A stretch of DNA of 64,000 nucleotides from Elusimicrobiota bacterium (GCA_016196755.1 JACPXC010000038.1:62001-126000); one strand, 5' to 3'; positions 16,776-25,477 are shown, numbered from the stretch's first letter. Program-made: numbers and translations. Notes: generated by a model from the letters alone, not told the origin.

Positions 16776-19403
16776 TCAAGGCAGGAAGCGGGCCGAGAGC
16801 GCGAGGAGGGGATGACGGAGGGTCCACGACGTCTCGGCGCGCGACTCCGCCAGGTGCAGGGCCCAAGCGGCGTCGAGCTGGGCCTTCACCGTCTCGGCGC
16901 TGTGCCCGTCGCCGAGCTCGAGCGCCAGGCCGGCGGGGTCCTGACCGCGCAGCTCGGCGAGCTTTATGAAAGAGTCGTAGCCGTGCTGGACCAAGGAATC
17001 CGTCTCGCCGGAGGGCGTGTTGTTCATCCAGCGCTTGAGGCCCGAGCTGAAATGGCCGGTGCCGTCGAACAGCGGCAGATCGTCGGCCGGCTCGCCGCCG
17101 AGCTCGGCGAACACGCGAAAGCCCACGCCCTGGGCCAAGCGCTCGAACTCGAGGCCGCCCATGTCCATCCACGTGATGCCCTGGGCGCGCAGGCGGCGCA
17201 CCACCTTATAGTGGAAGAGCTCGTGGGCCAGCGCCGCCGCCGCGGCCTTGGGCGAGGCCTTCCAGTAGACCGCGGCGTTGAGGGCGATCTCGGGACGCGG
17301 GCCGGAGAGCAGCAGGGCCGCGCGCGGCCCTCCCTCCTCCCAGCCGGTCTCCCAGCGCACCGTGATGGGGTCGGCGGCCAGCTCCGCCAGCAGCTCGCGG
17401 CCCAGGGCGCTGCCGCCCAGGGTCTCGACGATGGGGTGCGGCGACGCCGACACCGACTCGACCGAAGCTCCGGGATGCTTCTCGGCGAGCACGTCGGCCA
17501 AGAGCTTGGCCAGGGCCGCGTCGGGGGCCGCGTCCAGGCGCGCCGCGCCGGTGGGATGCGCGCGGACCACCAGGCGGCCCGCGTCGCCGTTATAAAGCCG
17601 GAAGTCGTAGGCGCCGGCGGCGCGCTCGACTAAGGCCGCGCCGATCGACTCGCCGGCGCCCCGCACTACCGCGTCGACCGAGCCGGAGAGGCCCCATAGG
17701 GAGTCGGAGACCGGGACGACGGCGCCCACGACGGCGGGGCGCGGCACGTCGCCGGCCAGGCGCTCGACGCGCGTCTCCCAGGCGGGGTGGGTGGAGAAGA
17801 GCTCGTCGGCCCAGCGCGCGAAGGTCCCGCGCGGCTCCCGTCCCTTGGAGGCTTCCTCGCTGAGGTAGGCGGAGAGCCAGGCGGGGTCGGTCAGCCAGGC
17901 GGAGAACCAATCGGCGCGCAGCTCGTCGTGACGGGTGGCGGCCAAGCCGGCCAGCAGGCCCACCGCGGCGCTGGCCATGGCCCCGACGGCCGAGACGGTC
18001 CCCCAGCTCAGCAATGTCATGAGGAGAGTCGGATCGGCGATGACCAGGTAGGCGTGGGGGACGACATAAGCGACCAACGCGGCCAGGGCCACCGTACCCG
18101 CGTCCGTGAGGCCGGTCAGGAAGCCGCCGCCGACGCCGCTCTTCATCCGGAAGCGCTCGCGCAGCCAGCCCTTGTCGCCGAAGAACAGATGGCCCATCTC
18201 ATGGGCGACGACGCCGACGGCGCGCTCCAGCGGCCGGAGGATGTAGCCGATGCCGAGGAAGATCGTCCCCGTCCGGTCGAGCTTGGCCCCCGAGCTGGCC
18301 GCCCAATGGAGGTCGAAGCTCGCTTCGTCGAGGAAGAGCCGAGGAGCGCGCGCGGGGTCGATGCCCAGGCGGCCGGTGAGGTATTCGATCGTCGACTCGC
18401 CCCAGACCAGGAGCTGCTCGAACGGTACGGCGCTCTCCTCGAGCCGCGTCCTTTCATCGTCGCTGAGCTGCTCGCCGACGCGCAGGCGCTTGAGCATCTC
18501 GCGGGTGTGGCGAAGCTCATACTCGGAGAGCGGCGCAGCGGCGTTGACGGAGGGCCGATGATGCGCCACGACACCGCGGATGACGGCCGCCGTCAGGCCG
18601 ACGGCGACGGGGACGAAACCGAGGCCGATCGTGAGCAGGACGGGCACGGCGGCGAGGAGGCCGTAGTGCGCGCCCAAGACCGCCAGCCGCCGCAGGCGCA
18701 GGTCGAAGGGCAAGGTGAAGGCCGCCAAGTCGAGGCGGCCTTCCAAAAGCGGCGCCGGAGCGGGAGCCGCCGCGCCGTCTTCCTGCCGCGAGGTGCCTTC
18801 CTCCGCGGCCGGGTTGAAGGCGGGACGGCGGGCGCGGCCGGTCGTCTCCGTCCCCGCCACGGGCGCCGTCTGGCCTTGGCGCAGGACGCCGCCGTCGAAC
18901 GTGATGGAGCCGGCCGCCGCCAGGGCCTCGGAGGCGGCACTTCCTCGCGTTAACGCTCGGTCGGCGGCGGCGGCGCGCAGGGTGCCGTGCGCCGTGGGAC
19001 CGGCGGGCTCGGCTTCGGCCGCGGGAGCCTGAAGCATCCCGGCGGCTTCACGGACCGGGGCAGATCGGAGAGCGGGAGCGGTCTGAGGGACGGCGGTCAT
19101 CGCGGCGGGAGCGGGCAGGGCGCCAGGGACCACGGCGTTCACGGCGGCGCCGTGAGGGACCACGCCGGGAGCGGTAAGAGTGGGAAGGACCGAGGGAAGC
19201 GAAACCGGGACCGGCAGGGACATCAGTACGGGGGAGGGCGCTCCGCCCAAGGCATTGGCCCCTACCATGCCCGCGCCGCCCGCCACAGGAGCCCGCGTCG
19301 GCACGGCCGAAACGCGGACCTGGGCCCAAGCGACGTAGGGCTCCAGACCGGCCGAGAGGCCGACCAAGACGAGGCTCAGGGAAGCGGCTAGGAGTCGGCG
19401 CAC
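16776..19403 (-). CDS. secreted/membrane M48-like peptidase with two zincin motifs
   Basis: 875 residues. Signal peptide (MRRLLAASLSLVLVGLSAGL, cleavage near WAQ), then about 200 Ala/Pro-rich residues. Hydrophobic helices lie near residues 240-275. An M48 domain has AHEMGHLFFGDKG (near residue 400) and two hydrophobic segments. A second region has LAHELFHYKVVRRL (near residue 727), another HExxH. M48 peptidases handle membrane and envelope protein quality control. The linker at residues 147-158 carries the DRALTRGSAAS repeat peptide. The start is GTG 19401-19403 with GGAGG 4 bases upstream. Confidence 0.82.
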   Translation of the reverse strand: MRRLLAASLSLVLVGLSAGLEPYVAWAQVRVSAVPTRAPVAGGAGMVGANALGGAPSPVLMSLPVPVSLPSVLPTLTAPGVVPHGAAVNAVVPGALPAPAAMTAVPQTAPALRSAPVREAAGMLQAPAAEAEPAGPTAHGTLRAAAADRALTRGSAASEALAAAGSITFDGGVLRQGQTAPVAGTETTGRARRPAFNPAAEEGTSRQEDGAAAPAPAPLLEGRLDLAAFTLPFDLRLRRLAVLGAHYGLLAAVPVLLTIGLGFVPVAVGLTAAVIRGVVAHHRPSVNAAAPLSEYELRHTREMLKRLRVGEQLSDDERTRLEESAVPFEQLLVWGESTIEYLTGRLGIDPARAPRLFLDEASFDLHWAASSGAKLDRTGTIFLGIGYILRPLERAVGVVAHEMGHLFFGDKGWLRERFRMKSGVGGGFLTGLTDAGTVALAALVAYVVPHAYLVIADPTLLMTLLSWGTVSAVGAMASAAVGLLAGLAATRHDELRADWFSAWLTDPAWLSAYLSEEASKGREPRGTFARWADELFSTHPAWETRVERLAGDVPRPAVVGAVVPVSDSLWGLSGSVDAVVRGAGESIGAALVERAAGAYDFRLYNGDAGRLVVRAHPTGAARLDAAPDAALAKLLADVLAEKHPGASVESVSASPHPIVETLGGSALGRELLAELAADPITVRWETGWEEGGPRAALLLSGPRPEIALNAAVYWKASPKAAAAALAHELFHYKVVRRLRAQGITWMDMGGLEFERLAQGVGFRVFAELGGEPADDLPLFDGTGHFSSGLKRWMNNTPSGETDSLVQHGYDSFIKLAELRGQDPAGLALELGDGHSAETVKAQLDAAWALHLAESRAETSWTLRHPLLALSARFLP
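18930..18963. repeat. 34-bp dispersed in-frame repeat, copy B (in the M48 gene)
   Basis: Same element as at 3285-3318 with two changes (cgcgttaacgctcgg in place of cgcgatagcgctcgg). It lies in the disordered N-terminal linker of the peptidase and encodes DRALTRGSAAS in the gene's frame. Confidence 0.9.
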
Positions 19404-19516
19404 ATTTCCTCCACCACTAGAGTAGCCGCCCAGCGCCGCCGGTTTCAGGGCCGACGGGTCCCGGGACGGAACGCCGTGGGCCCAGCAGGAATCGGGACCA
19501 AAGGCCTAGGGCGCTT

Positions 19517-19837
19517 TCAGACCGAAGCCAGGTCTTTGGGGGGAAAGACGACGGAAGCGGAGGAAGAGCTTGGAGCCGGGACGGCGGAACGGTACTGGAC
19601 TCCCAGCGAGGTCCGTTCGGGCTGGGGACTGCGGGGCGCGAAGCGCACCGCCCGCATCTTGTCCTCGTCCATGAGGACGTAGCGCGTGCGCTGCCTACGG
19701 GCCCAGCGCGCGGCGGCGCGGCGGATGTCCTCCACCACGTCCCAATCCTGGAACAGCACGTCGTAGACGGTCATCATCAGCAGGCTCAAACCGAAGAGCC
19801 CGACCGCCAGACAGGTCATGAAGCGGAAGTACATCAT
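19517..19837 (-). CDS. small single-pass membrane protein
   Basis: 106 residues. One N-terminal helix (MTCLAVGLFGLSLLMMTVYDVLF), then a basic segment with many Arg and a Ser/Pro-rich tail, probably cytoplasmic. TAAACT lies 14 bases before the ATG with a GATGAGG ribosome-binding site between. No homologue recognised. It is divergent from uvrB. Confidence 0.5.
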   Translation of the reverse strand: MMYFRFMTCLAVGLFGLSLLMMTVYDVLFQDWDVVEDIRRAAARWARRQRTRYVLMDEDKMRAVRFAPRSPQPERTSLGVQYRSAVPAPSSSSASVVFPPKDLASV

Positions 19838-19987
19838 AGGTCCTCATCCCCAGTTTAGTCCGACCGCCGTCCGACGGGCAGGGCCATACGGGCACCGTCG
19901 CAGGGGCTGAAGGGCCTATATCGTGCCAGGCCTCCGGCCCTAGGCCCGCCGCAACCGCTCAGCCTCACGGAGTTATACAATAGCCTC
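19838..19987. other. divergent promoter region before uvrB
   Basis: 150 bases between the small membrane protein and uvrB. TACAAT at 19976-19981 (plus strand) lies 6 bases before the uvrB GTG, so uvrB is probably leaderless. TAAACT towards the minus strand serves the other gene. I see no LexA-like operator. Confidence 0.45.
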
Positions 19988-22063
19988 GTGGGACGCTTCG
20001 AGTTGGAATCCCCCTTCAAGCCGGCCGGCGACCAGCCTGAGGCCATCGCCGCGCTGGTGCGCGGTCTGGCGGAGGGCCGCCCCCACCAGGTCCTGCTCGG
20101 CGTCACCGGTTCCGGCAAGACCTTCACGGCGGCCTCGGTCATCGCCGAGACCCAGCGCCCGGCCCTGGTCCTGACCCCCAACAAGGTCCTGGCCGCCCAG
20201 CTCTACGCCGAGTTCAAGGCCTTCTTCCCGCGAAACGCGGTCGAGTACTTCATCTCCTACTACGACTACTACCAGCCGGAGGCCTACGTCCCGGCCACCG
20301 ACACCTACATCGAGAAGGACTCATCGATCAACGAGCACATCGACCGTCTGCGCCTGAAGACGACGAGCTCGCTCTTGTCGCGCCGGGACGTCATCGTGGT
20401 GGCCTCGGTGTCCTGCATCTATAACATCGGCTCCCCGGAGAACTACGAGTCGGCCTGCGTGGTGCTGGAGACCGGCAAGCCGATGGAGCGCGCCGAGCTC
20501 ATGGAGCGCCTGATCGCCTCCCATTACGAGCGCGATGAGAACGAGTTCGCCCCCGGGCGGTTCCGGGCCAAGGGCCCGACGGTCGACATCTTCCCCGCCT
20601 ACGAGGACAACGCCTTGCGCGTGACGCTGGGGGACGGGGTGGTCTCGTCGATCGCCGAGGTCCATCCCATGACCATGGACGTCGTCAGCCCGCTCGAGCG
20701 CGCCGCCGTCTTCCCCGCCAAGCACTTCGTCACCCACGCGCCCGAGCTCGAGCGCGCGCTGACCGGCGCCGCGGCGGAGCTCGCGGAGCGGACCGCCGTC
20801 CTGCGGGCCAAGGGCAAGGCCCTCGAGGCCGACCGGCTCGAGCAGCGCACGCGCTACGACATGGAGATGCTCAAGGAGCTGGGCTTCTGCAACGGGGTCG
20901 AGAACTACTCGCGCCATCTCACCGGCCGGCCGGCCGGCGCGCGGCCCTACTGCCTGCTCGACTATTTTCCCCCCGACGCCCTGGTATTCATCGACGAGTC
21001 GCACGTCTCGGTCCCCCAGGTGCGCGGGATGTACGAGGGCGACCGGTCGCGCAAGCAGACCTTGGTCGACTTCGGCTTCCGCCTGCCCTCCGCGCTCGAC
21101 AACCGCCCGCTCAAGTTCGACGAGTTCCGCGCCCTGGTCAAGCAGGCCGTCTACGTCTCGGCCACGCCGGGCCGCTACGAGCTCCAGGAGACCCGCGGCG
21201 AGATCGTCGAGCAGGTGATCCGGCCCACCGGCCTGGTCGACCCCGAGACCGTGATCCTCCCCACCGAAGGGCAGATCCAGGACCTCATGCGGCGCATCGC
21301 GGAGCGCGTCGAGAAGAAGGAACGGACCTTGGTCCTGACCCTGACCAAGCGCACCTCCGAGGACCTCTGCGACTTCCTGACCGCCAAGGGCCTGCGCGTG
21401 CGCTACCTGCACTCCGACATCGACTCGCTGACCCGGGTCGCCATCCTCCAGGACCTGCGCCGGGGCCGCTTCGACGTCTTAGTCGGCATCAACCTCCTGC
21501 GCGAGGGCCTGGACCTGCCCGAGGTGTCGCTGGTGGCCATCCTCGAGGCCGGCAACGAGGGCTTCCTGCGCTCGGAGACCACCCTCATCCAGATCGCCGG
21601 CCGCGCGGCCCGCCATGTCGACGGCCAGGTGATCTTTTACACCGACAAGCTCACCGACTCGATGAAGGGCGCGCTGGCCGAGATGGACCGCCGGCGCGCC
21701 AAGCAGAACGCCCACAACGCGGCCCACGGCATCACCCCCAAGACCATCGTGAAGGCGGTCTCCGACCTCGAGGAGTTCCAGTCCGAGGCCAAGCGCGAGG
21801 GCCTCAAGCTCATGCGCGAGGCCGCCGACGCCCGGCCGATGACGCCCCGGAACCTGCCGGGACTCATCGACACCGTCGAGCGCCAGATGAAGGAGGCCGC
21901 CGACGTCCTCGACTTCGAGCTGGCGGCGATGCTGCGCGACCAACTCGTCGAGATGCGCGAGATGACCGGCGCGGGGGCGCAGCCCAAGCGCCGGAAGAAA
22001 CAGCCGTCCAAGTCCTTCAAGCGCGCCGTCAAGGCGGTGACGCGGAGGGTACGTGCGGGCTGA
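19988..22063 (+). CDS. uvrB: excinuclease ABC subunit B
   Basis: 691 residues, full length. Nucleotide-excision-repair helicase-like subunit that loads damaged DNA for UvrC. Seen: Walker A GVTGSGKT (near residue 37), the beta-hairpin YYDYYQPEAYVP, DESHV Walker B, motif VI AGRAARH, and the C-terminal UVR domain (LIDTVERQMKEAADVLDFE) that contacts UvrC. The GTG start sits 6 bases after TACAAT. The 3' end overlaps nadC by 11 bases. Confidence 0.97.
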   Translation: MGRFELESPFKPAGDQPEAIAALVRGLAEGRPHQVLLGVTGSGKTFTAASVIAETQRPALVLTPNKVLAAQLYAEFKAFFPRNAVEYFISYYDYYQPEAYVPATDTYIEKDSSINEHIDRLRLKTTSSLLSRRDVIVVASVSCIYNIGSPENYESACVVLETGKPMERAELMERLIASHYERDENEFAPGRFRAKGPTVDIFPAYEDNALRVTLGDGVVSSIAEVHPMTMDVVSPLERAAVFPAKHFVTHAPELERALTGAAAELAERTAVLRAKGKALEADRLEQRTRYDMEMLKELGFCNGVENYSRHLTGRPAGARPYCLLDYFPPDALVFIDESHVSVPQVRGMYEGDRSRKQTLVDFGFRLPSALDNRPLKFDEFRALVKQAVYVSATPGRYELQETRGEIVEQVIRPTGLVDPETVILPTEGQIQDLMRRIAERVEKKERTLVLTLTKRTSEDLCDFLTAKGLRVRYLHSDIDSLTRVAILQDLRRGRFDVLVGINLLREGLDLPEVSLVAILEAGNEGFLRSETTLIQIAGRAARHVDGQVIFYTDKLTDSMKGALAEMDRRRAKQNAHNAAHGITPKTIVKAVSDLEEFQSEAKREGLKLMREAADARPMTPRNLPGLIDTVERQMKEAADVLDFELAAMLRDQLVEMREMTGAGAQPKRRKKQPSKSFKRAVKAVTRRVRAG

Positions 22064-22904
22064 GCGCGCCCTGGCCGCCCGCGTGCGCGCGGCCCTCGCC
22101 GAGGACTTGGGCCCCGCCGGCGACCTGACCACCCGCCACTTCCTCCCCGCCGGGCGCTCCTACCGCGCCTTCATCAAGGCCAAGGCCGAGGGCGTGCTCT
22201 GCGGCGTCCCGGCCGCGGCCGAGACCTTCCGCCAGACCTGCCCGCGCGCGAAGGTCCGCTGGCTGGCCAAAGACGGCGACCGCGTCCGGCCCGGCCAGGT
22301 GGTAGCGCGCATCGCCGGCCCGCGCGAGATCCTGACCGCCGAGCGCGTGGCGCTCAACTTCCTCCAGCACCTCTCCGGGATCGCCACGCTCGCGCGCCGC
22401 TACGCCGAGGCCGTGCGCGGCACGCGCGCCAAGGTCTACGACACGCGCAAGACCCTGCCGGGCTGGCGCGCCCTGGCCAAGGCCGCGGTCAAGGCCGGCG
22501 GCGCCGAGAACCACCGCATGGGCCTTCACGACATGGTCCTCCTCAAGGACAACCACTGGGCGGGGACGACCCCCGAGGCGCTGGCCCGCAAGGTGGCCGC
22601 GTTCCGGCGCCGCCGGCCGGGCGTGCCGGTCCAGGTCGAAGCCGACAGCCTCGAGCGCGTGCGCCTGTCGCTGGGTCTAAAGCCCGACCTCATCCTGCTC
22701 GACAACATGGGACCGCGGCTCCTGCGCCGGGCCATAGCCCTGGTCCGACGTCAGGCCCCGCGAGTGAAGGTGGAGGTCTCGGGCGGCGTCGATCTCCATA
22801 CCGTGCGGGCCCTGGCCCTGCTCGGCCCCGACCGCATCTCGGTAGGCCGCCTCACCCACTCGGCGCCGGCCCTAGACCTCTCGATGAAGATAGAGACCCC
22901 ATGA
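22053..22904 (+). CDS. nadC: nicotinate-nucleotide pyrophosphorylase (carboxylating)
   Basis: 283 residues. Quinolinate phosphoribosyltransferase of de novo NAD synthesis. LAEDLGPAGDLTT is the N-terminal signature, KVYDTRKTLPGWR holds phosphate/PRPP-binding residues, and KAGGAENHRMGL is the usual follow-on motif. The C-terminal barrel ends with EVSGGVDLHTVRALA. The start is GTG 22053-22055, inside the end of uvrB. It overlaps birA by ATGA. nadA and nadB are not in view. Confidence 0.95.
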   Translation: MRAERALAARVRAALAEDLGPAGDLTTRHFLPAGRSYRAFIKAKAEGVLCGVPAAAETFRQTCPRAKVRWLAKDGDRVRPGQVVARIAGPREILTAERVALNFLQHLSGIATLARRYAEAVRGTRAKVYDTRKTLPGWRALAKAAVKAGGAENHRMGLHDMVLLKDNHWAGTTPEALARKVAAFRRRRPGVPVQVEADSLERVRLSLGLKPDLILLDNMGPRLLRRAIALVRRQAPRVKVEVSGGVDLHTVRALALLGPDRISVGRLTHSAPALDLSMKIETP

Positions 22905-23539
22905 AAAAAACCCCCGCTAAAAAAAACATGGCCGACGACCGAGCGCTATCGCGAGGAAGTGCCGCCTCCAAGGCCGTGGAGGCGGCAGCCGCGCCGCCCC
23001 CCGGCGTCGCCCGGCTTGTGCGCAAGAAGGTCATCGCCTCGACCCAGACCCTGGCCCGCGAGCTGGCCGACAAGGGCGCGCCCGCCTGGACCGTGGTCTG
23101 GGCCGACCGCCAGAGCCGCGGGCGCGGCCGCATGGAGCGGCGCTGGGCCTCGGGACCCGGCGGGCTCTACGCCTCGATCATCCTGCGCCCGCACATCCGC
23201 CCGACGCACCTGGCGCGCCTGAGCCTGGAGGCCGGCAAGGCGGCGGCCGAGGCCGTGGCCGAGGCCTCCGGCCTCGAGACCCGCATCGAGATGCCCAACG
23301 ACGTGCTGGCGCGCGCACGCGGCGGGGAGTACCGCAAGGTCTGCGGCATCCTCATCGAGGCCGCCGGCGACTCGCGGCACATCGATTGGGTCGTGGTCGG
23401 CGTGGGCGTCAACGTCAACAACAAGGTGCCCAAGTCCCTGCCCCAAGCCTCCTCGCTGGCCTTCATGACCGGCAAGGAGCACTCCGTCGAGGCCGTCCTG
23501 GCCGCGGTCATCGACCGCTTCCACGCCGTCTGGGGCTAG
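22901..23539 (+). CDS. birA: biotin--protein ligase, catalytic type, with repeat-derived N-terminus
   Basis: 212 residues. It makes biotinyl-AMP and transfers biotin to carrier proteins. Catalytic core: STQTLA, the SRGRGRMERRW biotin loop, GGLYASIIL, MPNDV and KVCGILIEA. There is no N-terminal HTH domain and no C-terminal SH3-like domain, so it is a group I-like minimal ligase without repressor function. Residues 12-23, before the core, are DRALSRGSAAS from the dispersed 34-bp repeat. The start overlaps nadC by ATGA. Confidence 0.92.
   Translation: MKKTPAKKNMADDRALSRGSAASKAVEAAAAPPPGVARLVRKKVIASTQTLARELADKGAPAWTVVWADRQSRGRGRMERRWASGPGGLYASIILRPHIRPTHLARLSLEAGKAAAEAVAEASGLETRIEMPNDVLARARGGEYRKVCGILIEAAGDSRHIDWVVVGVGVNVNNKVPKSLPQASSLAFMTGKEHSVEAVLAAVIDRFHAVWG
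22936..22969. repeat. 34-bp dispersed in-frame repeat, copy C (in birA)
   Basis: Reverse complement of copy A, identical over 34 bases. Because birA is on the plus strand, the element again reads DRALSRGSAAS in the host frame, just upstream of the catalytic domain. Confidence 0.9.
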
Positions 23540-24212
23540 AGCGGCCCGAGCTTTATCTCGAGCGCCGCGCGCAGCGCGGCCAACGTGCGCGGGAAACGCT
23601 CGGTGAGGTTCCTGTAGTTGTACGAGGATGCCTCGCCGCGCAGCAGCACGTCGAAGGCTTCGGCGACCAGCTCCTTTCGGGCCCGCTCGCCGAGTCGGCC
23701 GTCCTTGGGCTGCAGGAAGTAGAAGAACTTGTTGACGCCGCCGTCGGCGAGGCTCTCCCGCGTCAGCTCCTCGGGGAGCTCGGCGAAATCCGCGTCCATC
23801 TCCCCCCGCACGGCGGCCGTCAGGCCGAAAGCGCGGTCCATGACGTGGCCCAGCTCGTGGATGACGGCGTTCTCCCAGTAGAGGCTGTCCTGCCACTCCG
23901 CGCGGCCGCGGAAGACGCCGTCGGCGTCGGGGAGGTCTACCGACACCTTCTCGGCGACGATGATGAAGTCGCCTTTCTCGCCCCAGTCGTGGAGCCCGCC
24001 GCCCTTGTCGTCGACGGCCTGCAGGTCGGGCCGGTCCTGGGTGACATGGTCCTTGACCTGTATCTTGTAGCCGAGGTCCAGGGCGGCGCGGGACTTGCCG
24101 CGCGGGCGGCGACGGGCATCGATAACGGGGGCAACGAGCGGGAGACGACCTGGGAGGCGGCCGGTAGGGCTCCGGTCGCCAGGCTTAAGAACGCGCCGAG
24201 CGCACGTTTCAT
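23536..24212 (-). pseudogene. anthrax-lethal-factor-like secreted metallopeptidase, frame broken
   Basis: The 3' frame carries a zincin: AVIHELGHVMDRAFGL followed by YFLQPKDGRLGERARKELVAEAFDVLL, the HExxH plus downstream Glu pattern of the ATLF (lethal factor-like) domain. This frame is open upstream through DLGYKIQVKDHVTQDRPD but has no start before a stop. The signal peptide (MKRALGAFLSLATGALPAASQ) starts at ATG 24210-24212 in another frame, 6 bases after CATACT. One missing base near 24105-24115 would join them. Either the gene is inactivated or the assembly has an indel. Translation from GTG 23944-23946 (MSVDLPDADG) would give only 136 residues without a signal. Confidence 0.65.
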
Positions 24213-24218
24213 GCCGCT

Positions 24219-24224
24219 AGTATG
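24219..24224 (-). promoter_or_regulatory. -10 box CATACT before the ATLF gene
   Basis: CATACT 6 bases before the ATG at 24212. Its position supports that ATG as the true start and hence the frameshift reading of the gene. Confidence 0.4.
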
Positions 24225-24381
24225 GGATTCTTCCGTGTCCATCGGGGGGACCGAGCGGGCCCGCCCGGGGGCGGGAATGTTCCTATGCGCGAATGGGCCC
24301 TGCGTCCCGGGAAACTGACGGCGGCCGTGATTGAGCGCCCACACGCCGCCGCGGCTCATTTTTTATGAATGCCAATAGCTA

Positions 24382-24414
24382 TTGATTAAATATCATAAGC
24401 GGGTTATGATATTT
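24382..24414 (+). promoter_or_regulatory. promoter with overlapping palindromic operator of the AbiEii-type pair
   Basis: TTGATT (24382-24387), 17 bases, TATGAT (24405-24410); the ATG is 6 bases further. A perfect inverted repeat with 11-base arms (aaatatcataa and ttatgatattt, loop gcggg) spans 24388-24414 and covers the -10 box. This is the usual geometry of toxin-antitoxin autorepression. Confidence 0.7.
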
Positions 24415-24416
24415 GC

Positions 24417-24683
24417 ATGGACCGTCTCATCAGGCGATATCTGGCCGAAATCGGCCGCCGCGGCGGCGAAAAGAGCCGTCGCGTCTTGTCTCCCGAAACC
24501 GCCCGCGACATGGTTCGCCTGCGCGAGGCCCGAAAGGCATTCCGGCGATTCCAGACCACATGCTTCTGGTCCTTCGACCCCGACCGCGCCGTCGCGGCCT
24601 CGGACATCCCTTGGGTCGTCGAGCAATTGAGGAAAAACGGGGACCGCCGGGCATGGGAGACGGCGGCGCGATTGTGCCGTTAA
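24417..24683 (+). CDS. small antitoxin-like protein upstream of an AbiEii-type nucleotidyltransferase
   Basis: 88 residues, strongly basic at the start (MDRLIRRYLAEIGRRGGEKSRRVLS), with a possible helix-turn-helix or helical DNA-binding segment. The C-terminal half is SFDPDRAVAASDIPWVVEQLRK. It is not an AbiEi-type antitoxin, which is about 200 residues with a wHTH. The gene overlaps the next by 31 bases (or by 10 if the GTG start is used there). The operator over its promoter suggests autoregulation. The role is inferred from position. Confidence 0.65.
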   Translation: MDRLIRRYLAEIGRRGGEKSRRVLSPETARDMVRLREARKAFRRFQTTCFWSFDPDRAVAASDIPWVVEQLRKNGDRRAWETAARLCR

Positions 24684-25477
24684 CGCCCTTTCAGGCCAAG
24701 GTCGCGGGGCTGCTCGCCGTCAACCGCGCGCCGGACAGCCACCTCGCCGGAGGAGCGGCCCTGCACATCCGGCCCAACTCCAAACGCTACAGCAACGACC
24801 TCGACTACTTCCACGACTCGGAAAAGCGGGTCGCGGAGGCCTTCGCCGCCGATAGAGCCACGCTGGAAAATAGCGCCATCCGGACCGCGGTCCAAATCGC
24901 CCAGCCCGGCTACATCCGCGCGCTCGTCGAGGAAGGGACGGACGGCACGAAGGTCGAATGGGCTCATGACTCCGCCTGGCGCTTCATGCCCGCCGTCAAA
25001 GACCCGCAAGCGGGCTACATCCTCCATCCCATCGACTTGGCGGTGAACAAGGTGCTTGCCTTGGCAGGCAGGGACGAAGCGCGCGATTTCTTGGACGTCT
25101 TATTCGCCCATGAGACCCTGCTTTCCTTCGGAGCGCTTTTGTGGGCCGCCGTTGGAAAGGATCCCGGCTTCACCCCGATGTCGCTGTTGGAGCTCATCCG
25201 GCGTCGAGGGCGCTACCAGCCCGTCGATTTCCAACGCCTGCGCTTGGCCGAGGCCGTCGATCCCCTGACGCTCAAGACAAAGTGGCTGGCGGCCGTCGAC
25301 GAAGCGGACCGATTCATCAGGTCTCGCCGGCCGGAGGAGCTCGGCTGCCTCTACTATTCCCCCGAAGCCCGGAGATTCGTCACGCCCGGCGCCGACGCCC
25401 CCCCGGACGCCGCGCCGCACTTCGGACGCCCGGCGGGCGTGCTTCCCGCGCTCTACGCGGGAGATTCCCACCCCTAG
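24653..25477 (+). CDS. AbiEii/AbiGii-type nucleotidyltransferase (toxin-like)
   Basis: 274 residues from ATG 24653; GTG at 24674 is an alternative start. The nucleotidyltransferase motif is GGAALHIRPNSKRYSNDLDYF (Gly-Gly, then Asp-X-Asp of the catalytic pair), followed by a VEWAHDSAWRF strand and a DLAVNKVLALAGRDEARDF helix, as in AbiEii and related minimal nucleotidyltransferases. AbiE systems are type IV toxin-antitoxin and phage-abortive-infection modules in which the toxin modifies tRNA. Together with the 88-residue gene upstream it forms a two-gene operon. Confidence 0.8.
   Translation: MGDGGAIVPLTPFQAKVAGLLAVNRAPDSHLAGGAALHIRPNSKRYSNDLDYFHDSEKRVAEAFAADRATLENSAIRTAVQIAQPGYIRALVEEGTDGTKVEWAHDSAWRFMPAVKDPQAGYILHPIDLAVNKVLALAGRDEARDFLDVLFAHETLLSFGALLWAAVGKDPGFTPMSLLELIRRRGRYQPVDFQRLRLAEAVDPLTLKTKWLAAVDEADRFIRSRRPEELGCLYYSPEARRFVTPGADAPPDAAPHFGRPAGVLPALYAGDSHP

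Noticed and set aside
2364-23896. Several antisense frames ending in the same peptide GGGTSSR
   Set aside because: The shared end is just the reverse-strand reading of the 34-bp repeat with its built-in stop codon, not a protein family.
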